Origin: Rhodospirillaceae bacterium
GTDB lineage: Bacteria; Pseudomonadota; Alphaproteobacteria; Rhodospirillales; 2-02-FULL-58-16
Assembly (NCBI GenBank): GCA_013349695.1
Contig: DUZD01000192.1
Span: forward strand, 1-5,150
DNA length: 5,150 bases
Direction: 5' to 3'
Part shown: positions 1-5,150 of the stretch, in pieces
Layout: every line of letters starts with the position of its first letter
How positions within the stretch are numbered: the stretch's first letter is position 1
Translations under genes and position numbers: made by a program
Notes under the pieces: model-generated
Seen by the model: only the letters and a program-made list of their open reading frames with translations
Databases searched by the model: none
What the model was told of the DNA's origin: nothing

Positions 1-124
1 ACGGGTCAAGGAGAGACGCCCGAAGGGTGGACCAAATCAGGCCTCCGCGGCGTTGCCGCTTCTTGCCGATGCGCCGGCATCGCCGGCGAAGCGGCGCCTT
101 GCGATCCTCCTGATTTGGTCTCAT
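1..124 (-). CDS. Possible start of a gene downstream of dusB (partial, runs off window)
   Basis: This frame starts with ATG at 124-122 and stays open to the window edge (41 codons and one base). It is preceded by GGAGG with an 8-base spacer, one of the better Shine-Dalgarno matches in the window, and begins 42 bases after the dusB stop, so it would be co-transcribed with dusB. The visible peptide is very basic in its first 26 residues (runs such as LRRRCRRIGKKRQRR) and then reads GGLIWSTLRASLLDP. I do not recognise it. In many alphaproteobacteria ntrB follows dusB, but nothing here resembles an NtrB N-terminus. Most of the codons lie inside the nested palindrome at 30-120, so the arginine richness may reflect the repeat and not a selected protein. 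The alternatives are a palindromic repeat inserted in frame at the 5' end of a real gene, or a chance open frame across an intergenic repeat. Confidence 0.35.
   Translation of the reverse strand, partial: MRPNQEDRKAPLRRRCRRIGKKRQRRGGLIWSTLRASLLDP
30..120. repeat. Nested palindromic element downstream of dusB
   Basis: A perfect 12-base inverted repeat bounds this segment: GACCAAATCAGG at 30-41 and its exact complement at 109-120. Nested inside are a second perfect arm pair of 8 bases (GCCGCTTC at 55-62 with GAAGCGGC at 88-95) and an apical stem (CGATGC at 67-72 with GCATCG at 77-82, loop of four). The three layers would form one long branched hairpin of about 91 bases. No T-tract follows on either side, so it is not a standard intrinsic terminator. 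The architecture resembles dispersed intergenic palindromes of the REP or RPE kind; whether it recurs in the genome cannot be seen from one copy. It could act as an RNA stability or attenuation element for the dusB transcript. Confidence 0.7.
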
Positions 125-166
125 CACAAACGCCTCCAGTTATTCGGATAGGCTCTAAGCCTTCCG

Positions 167-1183
167 TCACGCCGCCAGGGGCTCGATCAAAGGGGCGTAG
201 AAGCCGGCGATAAGGTCCCTGACCTCGCCGGCGTCGGCGGTGCCCATGACGCGGGCGCGAAAACCGGCGGCGCCAGGCAGGCCCTTCGAGTACCAGCCGA
301 TGTGCTTACGCGCCACGCGGACGCCGCGCTCGGCGCCGTAGTGGACAAGCATGTCCTCGAAGTGCTCCAGCACCGTCGCCAATTGCGCCGCCGGCGGCGG
401 CGGGGCTAGGCGCTCGCCGGTCTCAAGGAAATGGCGCACCTGGTTGGGAAACCACGGGCGGCCGCGGGCGGCGCGTCCAATCATGACGGCATCGGCGGCG
501 GACTGGGCCAACATCTCGCGGGCATCGTCGAGGCTGGCGACGTCGCCGTTGCCGACGACCGGAATAGCGACCGCTTCCTTGACCCGGCGAATGAAGGCCC
601 AATCGGCCCGGCCCTTGTAGAACTGGGCCCGCGTCCGGCCGTGCACGGTGACCGCCTGGACGCCGCAGTCCTCGGCGATGCGCGCCAGCTCGGGCGCGTT
701 GCGGCTGCTTTCGTCCCAACCGGTGCGCATCTTCACCGTCACCGGGACATCGACGGCCTTGACCACCGCCGCCATGATGCGCGCCGCCAGAAGCTGATCG
801 CGCATCAGCGCCGATCCGGCCTCGCCCTTGACGACTTTTTTGACCGGGCAACCCATGTTGATGTCGATGAGGGCGGCGCCCCTGTCGGCGTTAAGCCGCG
901 CCGCCTCGGCCATCACGCCGGCCTCGGCGCCGGCGATCTGCACCGCCAAGGGGCGCTCTTCGGCACAGCCGGCGGACATCCTCATGGTCTTGCGGGCGGC
1001 CCGGATCGCGGCCTTGCTGGCGATCATCTCGGAGAACACGAGACCGACGCCCGAGCGCTTGACCAAGCGCCGAAAAGGCATGTCGGAAATCCCCGACATG
1101 GGCGCCAGAATCACCGGCGAGCGCAAATGGAGGGAAGCGATCCACAAAGGCTTGATCCCTGTCGCTGTTGCGAGAGTGCCCAT
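167..1183 (-). CDS. dusB: tRNA-dihydrouridine synthase B (DusB/NifR3 family)
   Basis: This FMN- and NADPH-dependent cytoplasmic enzyme reduces specific uridines in the tRNA D-loop to dihydrouridine. The 338-residue product has the full TIM-barrel signature: VILAPMSG near residues 24-31 (FMN site), DINMGCPVKKV at 107-117 with catalytic Cys112, VTVKMRTGW, VHGRTRAQFYKGR, IPVVGNGDV, and MIGRAARGRPWF (phosphate-binding end). The helical C-terminal tRNA-binding domain contains RKHIGWYSKG. Length and motifs indicate an intact DusB rather than DusA or DusC. The start is uncertain: the ATG at 1183 has no clear ribosome binding site. A TTG at 1147 (codon 13) has AGGG about 9 bases upstream and would place the start exactly where canonical DusB proteins begin relative to the VILAPM motif. 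The gene lies 71 bases downstream of the YpjD-like gene on the same strand, suggesting co-transcription. The stop is TGA. The family name NifR3 comes from its usual place next to ntrBC; ntrBC is not visible here. Confidence 0.95.
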   Translation of the reverse strand: MGTLATATGIKPLWIASLHLRSPVILAPMSGISDMPFRRLVKRSGVGLVFSEMIASKAAIRAARKTMRMSAGCAEERPLAVQIAGAEAGVMAEAARLNADRGAALIDINMGCPVKKVVKGEAGSALMRDQLLAARIMAAVVKAVDVPVTVKMRTGWDESSRNAPELARIAEDCGVQAVTVHGRTRAQFYKGRADWAFIRRVKEAVAIPVVGNGDVASLDDAREMLAQSAADAVMIGRAARGRPWFPNQVRHFLETGERLAPPPPAAQLATVLEHFEDMLVHYGAERGVRVARKHIGWYSKGLPGAAGFRARVMGTADAGEVRDLIAGFYAPLIEPLAA

Positions 1184-1254
1184 TTATTAGGCAAATTCGA
1201 TCCGTAATCAACGGGTTTGCTTCGAAGGAAGGCAAAAGCCCGGCGGCGGCCGTG

Positions 1255-2055
1255 TTAAACCATGATCACGTCGGTGACGAACTTGACGCCGGGATAGCCC
1301 AAGGTCAGCAGCAGATAAGCCAGCAAAACCAAGCGCGCCGCCCGGCGGCCGCGAATGCCGGTGCGGTAGTGGGCGGCCAGAAGGCCGCCGATGACGGCGA
1401 AGGTGGTCACCGTCAGCACGTTCTTGTGATCGAACTGAAACAGGCTGCCGGTCTCCTCGTAGAGCGTCGCCATTCCCGTCGCCAGCCCCAGGGCGAGGAC
1501 GATTTCGCAGATCACCAGCAAGCGCACGAGCAGGGATTCGCAATCGGCGACGGATGGCAGGAGCCGCGTCAAGGCGGTTGGCCGTTTGACCTTCAACGCC
1601 CTGTCCTGGAGAAAGGCGGCGAGAGCGGCGACGGCGGCAATGGTGAGCAAGCCGTAGGTCGTCGTCGAGAGCAGGATATGGACCTCGGTCCAACCCACCG
1701 GCGCCGTCGCCGACAAGGGTTCATGCGGGGCCTGCTCCCAGACGGTGGCGATGGCCCCCAAAGCGATCATGTAAAACCCGATCAACGGCGTCAGCCGCCA
1801 GATCTGGGAGGTGATGGCGGCGGCAAAGGCGAACAAAGCCATGCTGGCCACCACGTCCACCCAAAGGGTGGTCGAAAAATCGGTCCGCCAGGCACCGTGC
1901 ATCTGCGCCACCACCCATGCGAGCGGCCCGGCCACGGCGAAAGCCAGCGCCGCCCAATAGAGGGCGTCGCGGCCGCCGTCCCGGCGCCACGCCAGCAGTG
2001 TCGCCGGGACCAGCGCGGCCAAGGCGGCAAGGCTGAAAAACAGGTCATCCGTCAT
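1255..2055 (-). CDS. YpjD/CcsA-type inner membrane protein (cytochrome c assembly superfamily)
   Basis: A 266-residue, strongly hydrophobic protein with about eight predicted membrane segments (near residues 6-24, 33-51, 64-82, 90-106, 126-148, 175-197, 213-229 and 238-259). Two conserved histidines sit where this superfamily places putative heme ligands: His126 in WTEVHILLS and His210 in DHKNVLT. Length and topology match the YpjD (HemX-like) branch, about 260 residues, better than larger CcsA or CcmF/CcmC proteins. I see no clear tryptophan-rich WWD heme-handling motif, so a direct role in cytochrome c heme ligation is not shown. YpjD-type proteins are often annotated as cytochrome c biogenesis proteins but their function is poorly defined. 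The ATG is preceded by a purine-rich GGAAAGGG about 12 bases upstream. It is the first gene of a probable two-gene minus-strand unit with dusB and is divergent from ispDF. The stop is TAA. Confidence 0.85.
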   Translation of the reverse strand: MTDDLFFSLAALAALVPATLLAWRRDGGRDALYWAALAFAVAGPLAWVVAQMHGAWRTDFSTTLWVDVVASMALFAFAAAITSQIWRLTPLIGFYMIALGAIATVWEQAPHEPLSATAPVGWTEVHILLSTTTYGLLTIAAVAALAAFLQDRALKVKRPTALTRLLPSVADCESLLVRLLVICEIVLALGLATGMATLYEETGSLFQFDHKNVLTVTTFAVIGGLLAAHYRTGIRGRRAARLVLLAYLLLTLGYPGVKFVTDVIMV

Positions 2056-2260
2056 TTTTGGCGGTTGCCCTTTCCGGCTATGGCTTTATTAAGGCACACA
2101 ATCGCGCCAGGATCTTATCTTGGCAAGACCTGTTGGCGGAAAATCGAGATTTTGGAAACTTTTCCCACAAGGCCAGGGTCTTGAATCCAGTATGATAAAT
2201 AACCACGATCCTGCTAGGCTCACTGTTGCTGGAAAATAAAATTTTTGACCGGAAACTGAG
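2056..2260. promoter_or_regulatory. Divergent promoter region between the ypjD-like gene and ispDF
   Basis: These 205 bases are visibly richer in A and T than the flanking genes and must hold the start signals for both divergent genes. For ispDF the best minus-10 candidates are TAAAAT at 2237-2242 (5 of 6 matches to TATAAT, with weak TAGGCT 16 bases upstream) and TATGAT at 2191-2196 (5 of 6, no convincing minus-35). For the minus-strand gene, TTGCCA (complement of 2121-2126) is a 5 of 6 minus-35, with GATTGT 17 bases on as a poor minus-10. Three short dyads lie in the middle: CTTG-G-CAAG (2119-2127), AAAATC-GA-GATTTT (2140-2153) and GGAAA-CT-TTTCC (2154-2165). The last two abut and could be operator sites. 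No coding sequence is seen here. The region is certain as a spacer; the individual sites are guesses. Confidence 0.45.
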
Positions 2261-3418
2261 ATGAGCGGTTGCGTCGCTTTGGTGGTCGCCGCCGGACGGG
2301 GCCGGCGGTTCGGTGCCGGGACGCCAAAACAATACAGCCTTTTGGCGGGAACGCCGATGCTCCGGCGGTGCATGTTGGCCTTCCTGGAGCATCCGCGCGT
2401 CGACGCGGTCGGCGCCATCATCCACCCCGACGACGGCGAGCTGTACGCGGCGGCGAGCGAGGGCTTGCAACTTCTGGAGCCGGTGAACGGCGGCGCCAGC
2501 CGCCAGAAATCGGCGCGTCTGGGACTCGAAAGCCTGGCCGAGCGGCGGCCGGACCAGGTGCTGATTCACGACGCCGCCCGGCCGTTCGTCGACGAAGGGG
2601 TGATTTCACGGGTCGTCAAGGCGCTGAAGACGGCGCCGGCGGCGATCCCCGCCCTGCCCGTCAACGATACCCTGAAAAGAGGCCAGGCCGGGCGCATCGT
2701 CGCCACCGTCGGACGTGCCGACTTGTGGCGGGCGCAAACCCCGCAAGGGTTCCGTTTCCGGGAAATCCTCGCCGCCCACCGGCGATATGAAGGCGCCGAT
2801 CTCACCGACGACGCCGCCGTCGCCGAACGGGCCGGGCTTGCCGTCGAACTGGTCGCCGGCAGCGAGGACAATGTCAAAATCACCACTGAAGACGACTGGC
2901 GGCGCGCCCAACAGTGGCTCGGCGGCGGCACCGTCAGAACCGGCATCGGCTTCGACGCTCACCGTTACGGCCCCGGCGAGGAAGTGATGCTGTGCGGGGT
3001 TTCCATTCCCCACCACGCCGCCCTCGTCGGCCATTCCGACGCCGACGTCGGTTTGCACGCCCTTACCGACGCCCTCCTTGGCGCCATCGCCGCCGGCGAC
3101 ATCGGCGGCCATTTTCCCGCCGACGACCCGGAGTGGCGCGACGCCCCGTCCGAGGTTTTTCTTAAAAAGGCGGGCGAGCTCATCCGGGAGCGCGACGGCG
3201 CCATCGCCAACGTCGATGTCACCTTGATCTGCGAGGCGCCCAAAATCGCACCGCACCGCGCCGCCATGGTCCGCCGCATCGCCGAAATCCTCGATCTTGC
3301 CGAGGACCGGGTCAGCGTCAAGGCGACGACGACGGAGCAAATGGGATTCACCGGCCGCGGCGAGGGAATCGCCGCGCAGGCGATAACGGCGCTTTCCTTC
3401 GCGCCCGGCAAGCACTAG
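2261..3418 (+). CDS. ispDF: Bifunctional IspD-IspF enzyme of the MEP isoprenoid pathway
   Basis: This fusion catalyses two non-consecutive MEP steps in the cytoplasm: transfer of CMP to 2-C-methyl-D-erythritol 4-phosphate (IspD) and cyclisation of CDP-methylerythritol 2-phosphate to the 2,4-cyclodiphosphate with loss of CMP (IspF). The intervening kinase IspE is not in the window. The IspD half (about residues 3-222) shows the CTP-binding loop AAGRGRRFGAGTPKQY with Lys23, HDAARP at 103-108, and the closing NVKITTEDD. After a short glycine linker the IspF half (from about 226) shows GIGFDAH with metal ligands Asp232 and His234, the third ligand His266 in DVGLHALTDALLGA, GDIGGHFP, and ATTTEQMGFTGRGEGIA near the end. 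The 232/234/266 spacing equals the 8/10/42 spacing of E. coli IspF. All key residues are present and 385 residues is normal for the fusion. The ATG has a weak GGAA 6 bases upstream. The stop is TAG, 19 bases before the next gene. Confidence 0.97.
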   Translation: MSGCVALVVAAGRGRRFGAGTPKQYSLLAGTPMLRRCMLAFLEHPRVDAVGAIIHPDDGELYAAASEGLQLLEPVNGGASRQKSARLGLESLAERRPDQVLIHDAARPFVDEGVISRVVKALKTAPAAIPALPVNDTLKRGQAGRIVATVGRADLWRAQTPQGFRFREILAAHRRYEGADLTDDAAVAERAGLAVELVAGSEDNVKITTEDDWRRAQQWLGGGTVRTGIGFDAHRYGPGEEVMLCGVSIPHHAALVGHSDADVGLHALTDALLGAIAAGDIGGHFPADDPEWRDAPSEVFLKKAGELIRERDGAIANVDVTLICEAPKIAPHRAAMVRRIAEILDLAEDRVSVKATTTEQMGFTGRGEGIAAQAITALSFAPGKH

Positions 3419-3437
3419 AAAAGCCAAAAGGCTGGAT

Positions 3438-4388
3438 ATGAAGAAATTCAACTATGGAGACGTCCGCATCCTCGTCGCCGCTCCCGATAAGTTGACGGCG
3501 GATAGTCTCAAAACCCTTTTGCGCAATACCGGTTTCCGCAACTTGTACAGCGTCAAAAGCTTGGGCGAAATCAAGTCGGCGCTGGCCGAGGAAAGCCCCG
3601 ACCTGATGATCTGCGAGTGCGTTTTCCCCGAGGGCGATCCCAGCGGATTGATACACGCCTTGCGGCATCATGAAGTGGGCGACAACCCCTTTCTTCCGGT
3701 GATCATGGTCACCGGCGATCCGAACCCGGAGCTGGTCGGCAAAGTGATCAATTCGGGAGCCGACGATCTGATCGTCAAACCCCTATCGGGCGCCTACTTG
3801 CTCAAACGCATCGAAGCCTTGGTCCGGGCCCGCAAATCCTTCATCGTCACCTCCGATTACATCGGCCCCGAGCGGCGCAAAAATGAGCGCCCGGACACCC
3901 TCAAGGCGCCGCTGATCGAAGTCCCCAATACGTTGCGGGAAAAGGTCACGGGAGGGATGGCTTCGAACTCCCTGCAAGACCTCATCGACCTCACCGCCGC
4001 CAAGATCAACCTGGAGAAACTGAAGCGCTACGCCCTGCAGACCGGCGTCCTTGTGGAGATGATCCTTGCCGCCTACGAGGAAAACAGGATCGACGGCAAA
4101 CTGATCGAGGACCTGGACCGATTGCATTACATTGCCGGGGACACCAGCCGGCGCTTGGTCGGCACCCCCTACGACCATGTCGCGGAGTTGTGCCAGTCGC
4201 TGATCAAGGTGACCAGCGACATTCGCGCCGCCATGGTGAGCCCAGAACGGAAAGACTTGGATTTGCTGAAACAGCTGGCGCGGGCCGTTCAAGGCGCCTT
4301 CGAGATCACCGAAGACGTCGCCGACATCGCGCGCAAGATTTCGGCTTCCATAGACCAAAAAAAATCAACAAAACAAGAGGCCAATTAA
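3438..4388 (+). CDS. Two-part regulator with degenerate (pseudo-)receiver domain and helical C-terminus
   Basis: The first 130 residues have the pattern of a response-regulator receiver: RILVAAPD at 10-17, PDLMICE at 54-60, VIMVTGD at 88-94 and LIVKPLS at 111-117. However, the position of the phosphoacceptor aspartate carries Glu60, and the two acidic-pocket positions after the first strand are Ala15 and Pro16. Thr92 and Lys114 are kept. By this hand alignment the domain should not be phosphorylated in the usual way. A linker follows with DYIGPERRKNER at 140-151, a motif I recall from alphaproteobacterial receiver proteins. The remainder (about 175-308) is predicted all-helical, including LEKLKRYALQTGVLVEMI and TPYDHVAELCQSLIKV; I recognise no DNA-binding or enzymatic output domain. 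Likely a scaffold or protein-interaction regulator; partner unknown. AAAAGG (3426-3431) lies 6 bases before the ATG, and a small AGCC-AAAA-GGCT hairpin (3422-3433) overlaps it. Probably co-transcribed with ispDF. The stop is TAA. Confidence 0.85.
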   Translation: MKKFNYGDVRILVAAPDKLTADSLKTLLRNTGFRNLYSVKSLGEIKSALAEESPDLMICECVFPEGDPSGLIHALRHHEVGDNPFLPVIMVTGDPNPELVGKVINSGADDLIVKPLSGAYLLKRIEALVRARKSFIVTSDYIGPERRKNERPDTLKAPLIEVPNTLREKVTGGMASNSLQDLIDLTAAKINLEKLKRYALQTGVLVEMILAAYEENRIDGKLIEDLDRLHYIAGDTSRRLVGTPYDHVAELCQSLIKVTSDIRAAMVSPERKDLDLLKQLARAVQGAFEITEDVADIARKISASIDQKKSTKQEAN

Positions 4389-4392
4389 TAGG

Positions 4393-4707
4393 TTATCGAG
4401 TTTCCTTGGCAATCCACTCGAAGTAGCCTTCATTGCCTCCCTCAAGGTGGATGGAAACCACGCAAGGGCAATCGTAGCTGTGCAGCTCTTTTACCTTCGT
4501 CGTTACCTCGCCGACCAGGTCGCGGCGCGTTTTGACGATCAGCACGGCCTCGCTGTCTTCCTGGAGAGCGCCCTGCCACCAATATATCGAGGTGGCGGCG
4601 GGCAGCACGTTGGCGCAAGCGGCAAGCCGCGATTCGACGAGTTGGCGGGCGATGCCGATCGCTTCCTCGCGAGTGCTCGTGGTCACGTAGATCATGCAAG
4701 CGCTCAT
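4393..4707 (-). CDS. cutA: CutA1-family divalent cation tolerance protein
   Basis: A 104-residue protein with the complete CutA signature: an N-terminal strand MIYVTTS, ARQLVESRLAACANVLP at 20-36, SIYWWQG at 40-46, VLIVKT at 55-60, LHSYDCPC at 75-82 with His76, and GNEGYFEWI near the C-terminus. The family forms ferredoxin-like trimers that bind copper and other divalent metals. The name comes from an E. coli copper-tolerance locus, but the physiological role is still unsettled. Usual length is about 105-115 residues, so this copy is intact. The ATG at 4707 has AAGGAAAG upstream with a 7-base spacer, which favours it over the in-frame ATG at codon 5. The gene converges on the regulator gene with a 4-base gap and is divergent from the small gene at 4783. 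No functional link to either neighbour is evident. Confidence 0.95.
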   Translation of the reverse strand: MSACMIYVTTSTREEAIGIARQLVESRLAACANVLPAATSIYWWQGALQEDSEAVLIVKTRRDLVGEVTTKVKELHSYDCPCVVSIHLEGGNEGYFEWIAKETR

Positions 4708-4782
4708 GGCTGGTCTTTCCTTGGCCAGGGGGCGAAATTACCGTAGCATGGCGAAAATGGCTTGTCTTTCAGGAAAAATGAG
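4708..4782. promoter_or_regulatory. Short divergent spacer between cutA and the small downstream gene
   Basis: Seventy-five bases serve both divergent genes. For the plus-strand gene, TTGGCC (4721-4726) and TAGCAT (4744-4749) are separated by exactly 17 bases and each match 4 of 6 sigma-70 consensus positions, which would put transcription initiation near 4756. AGGA at 4771-4774 then lies 8 bases before the GTG at 4783 and supports that start. For cutA the only clear element is its ribosome binding site. The promoter call is tentative. Confidence 0.3.
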
Positions 4783-5127
4783 GTGAACAAGCTTGCGCAA
4801 AGGCCGGCTTTCGCGCCGGTCCAGGGCCGCAAAGGCGCGGCGAAGCCGACGCCCTCGCAACGGCGCTGGCTCAAGCGGGGGCTTCGCCAAGCGGGCGGCA
4901 AACTTCCCCTTTTCGACGAAACGGGGCGACGGGTGAACGAGCGCACGGTGAGAAGCTGCATCGAAAACGGCTGGGCCGAACCCTGGTTCGCCAACCCGAT
5001 CAAGCCGGACTGGCTGGTCTGCAAGCTGACAGAAGCCGGGCGCTCGCTGCTCTCTCATGTCCGATTTCAAGGTACCGGACAGAGTTTTCCGTCCACCGGC
5101 TTGGCCGGTGTCGATGTTTCAGTGTAG
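4783..5127 (+). CDS. Small protein of unknown function, winged-helix-like pattern
   Basis: I do not recognise a named family. I choose the GTG at 4783 because AGGA lies 8 bases upstream and a possible promoter ends just before it; this gives 114 residues. An in-frame TTG at 4762 would add seven residues but has no good ribosome binding site. The core runs from PTPSQRRWLKRGL through GGKLPLFDETGRRV, RTVRSCIENGWAEPWF and KPDWLVCKLTEAGRSLL. The order helix, helix, 'GWAEPWF', then a strand ending in LTEAGR is what winged helix-turn-helix domains such as MarR-like ones show at recognition helix and wing, so nucleic-acid binding is possible but not demonstrated. After GRSLL, a roughly 25-residue tail rich in Gly, Ser and Val looks unlike the core and is encoded over two inverted repeats (5058-5081 and 5094-5110). 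The C-terminus may therefore be altered or extended. The stop is TAG. Confidence 0.65.
   Translation: MNKLAQRPAFAPVQGRKGAAKPTPSQRRWLKRGLRQAGGKLPLFDETGRRVNERTVRSCIENGWAEPWFANPIKPDWLVCKLTEAGRSLLSHVRFQGTGQSFPSTGLAGVDVSV
5058..5081. repeat. Short inverted repeat TGTCCG...CGGACA in the 3' part of the last gene
   Basis: TGTCCG at 5058-5063 and its exact complement CGGACA at 5076-5081 flank 12 bases. It falls exactly where the predicted protein changes from a conserved-looking core to an atypical tail. It might be the edge of a small repeat or an insertion scar. Six-base arms are short enough to occur by chance in GC-rich DNA. Confidence 0.3.
5094..5110. repeat. Strong 7-bp hairpin near the end of the last gene
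   Basis: CACCGGC at 5094-5100 and GCCGGTG at 5104-5110 form a perfect 7-base stem with a TTG loop, 14 bases before the TAG stop. No run of T follows directly (the next bases are TCGATGTTTC), so it is a poor fit to an intrinsic terminator. It could still act as an RNA 3' stabilising structure or be part of a repeat together with the inverted repeat at 5058-5081. Confidence 0.45.
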
Positions 5128-5150
5128 CCGACGCGCACGGCTGGAGGCGA

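Noticed and set aside
431..1207. Plus-strand open frame opposite dusB
   Set aside because: Antisense shadow of a fully motif-supported dusB; the product is Gly/Asp/His-rich with no recognisable domain.
1184..1254. Terminator or promoter between the YpjD-like gene and dusB
   Set aside because: Only a 3-base GGC-AAAA-GCC stem and a CTTCGAAG palindrome are present; neither supports a terminator, so read-through into dusB is more likely.
1168..2184. Long plus-strand open frame (338 codons) opposite the YpjD-like gene
   Set aside because: It is antisense to a clear eight-segment membrane protein, its product is low-complexity (rich in Gly, Arg, Gln, His), and it overlaps the divergent promoter region. 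Long antisense frames are expected in GC-rich DNA.
2606..3451. Minus-strand open frame opposite ispDF
   Set aside because: Antisense shadow of ispDF with a Gly/Asp/Val-rich translation typical of complement frames.
3783..4358. Minus-strand open frame opposite the regulator C-terminus
   Set aside because: The plus strand has a good ribosome binding site, a receiver-like N-terminus and helical periodicity; the antisense product shows no domain.
4748..4786. Twelve-codon upstream ORF (MAKMACLSGKMR) whose TGA overlaps the GTG start of the last gene
   Set aside because: The GTGA overlap is suggestive of translational coupling, but the ATG has no ribosome binding site at usable distance and lies within the best minus-10 candidate, so it is probably untranscribed.
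5094..5110. Intrinsic terminator for the last gene
   Set aside because: The stem is strong but no T-tract follows, and it lies before the stop codon.
1..5150. tRNA or rRNA genes, CRISPR arrays, complete insertion sequences
   Set aside because: I looked for cloverleaf patterns, regularly spaced direct repeats and transposase frames and saw none.

Overview
The window is GC-rich and tightly packed, and it looks like a chromosomal segment from an alphaproteobacterium, most likely of the Rhodospirillales type. The reasons are a fused IspD-IspF enzyme (typical of alpha- and epsilonproteobacteria), a NifR3-type DusB, and a receiver protein carrying a D-Y-I-G-P-x-R-R motif that I associate with alphaproteobacterial regulators. 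The taxonomic call is inference from protein character only.

Layout. On the minus strand, reading right to left, a YpjD/CcsA-type membrane protein (2055-1255) is followed 71 bases later by the tRNA-dihydrouridine synthase dusB (1183-167). After dusB comes a nested palindrome (30-120). It lies inside an open frame that starts at 124 with a good ribosome binding site and runs off the window edge. A 205-base divergent intergenic region (2056-2260), AT-rich compared with the genes, separates this pair from the plus-strand pair: ispDF (2261-3418) and, 19 bases later, a two-part regulator (3438-4388). The regulator has a degenerate receiver domain and an all-helical C-terminal half. It converges on cutA (minus, 4707-4393) with only 4 bases between the stop codons. 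A short divergent region separates cutA from a small plus-strand gene of unknown function (4783-5127) with a winged-helix-like pattern and an atypical tail.

How the genes fit together. Most of the window is housekeeping: isoprenoid precursor synthesis by the MEP pathway (ispDF), tRNA modification (dusB), a membrane protein of the cytochrome c assembly superfamily, and a metal-tolerance-type trimer protein (cutA). No biosynthetic cluster, defence system or complete mobile element is visible. The least ordinary items are (a) the regulator beside ispDF, whose receiver lacks the normal phosphoacceptor aspartate and acidic pocket, (b) the nested palindrome that would encode the first residues of a protein downstream of dusB, and (c) the inverted repeats and unusual tail of the last gene.
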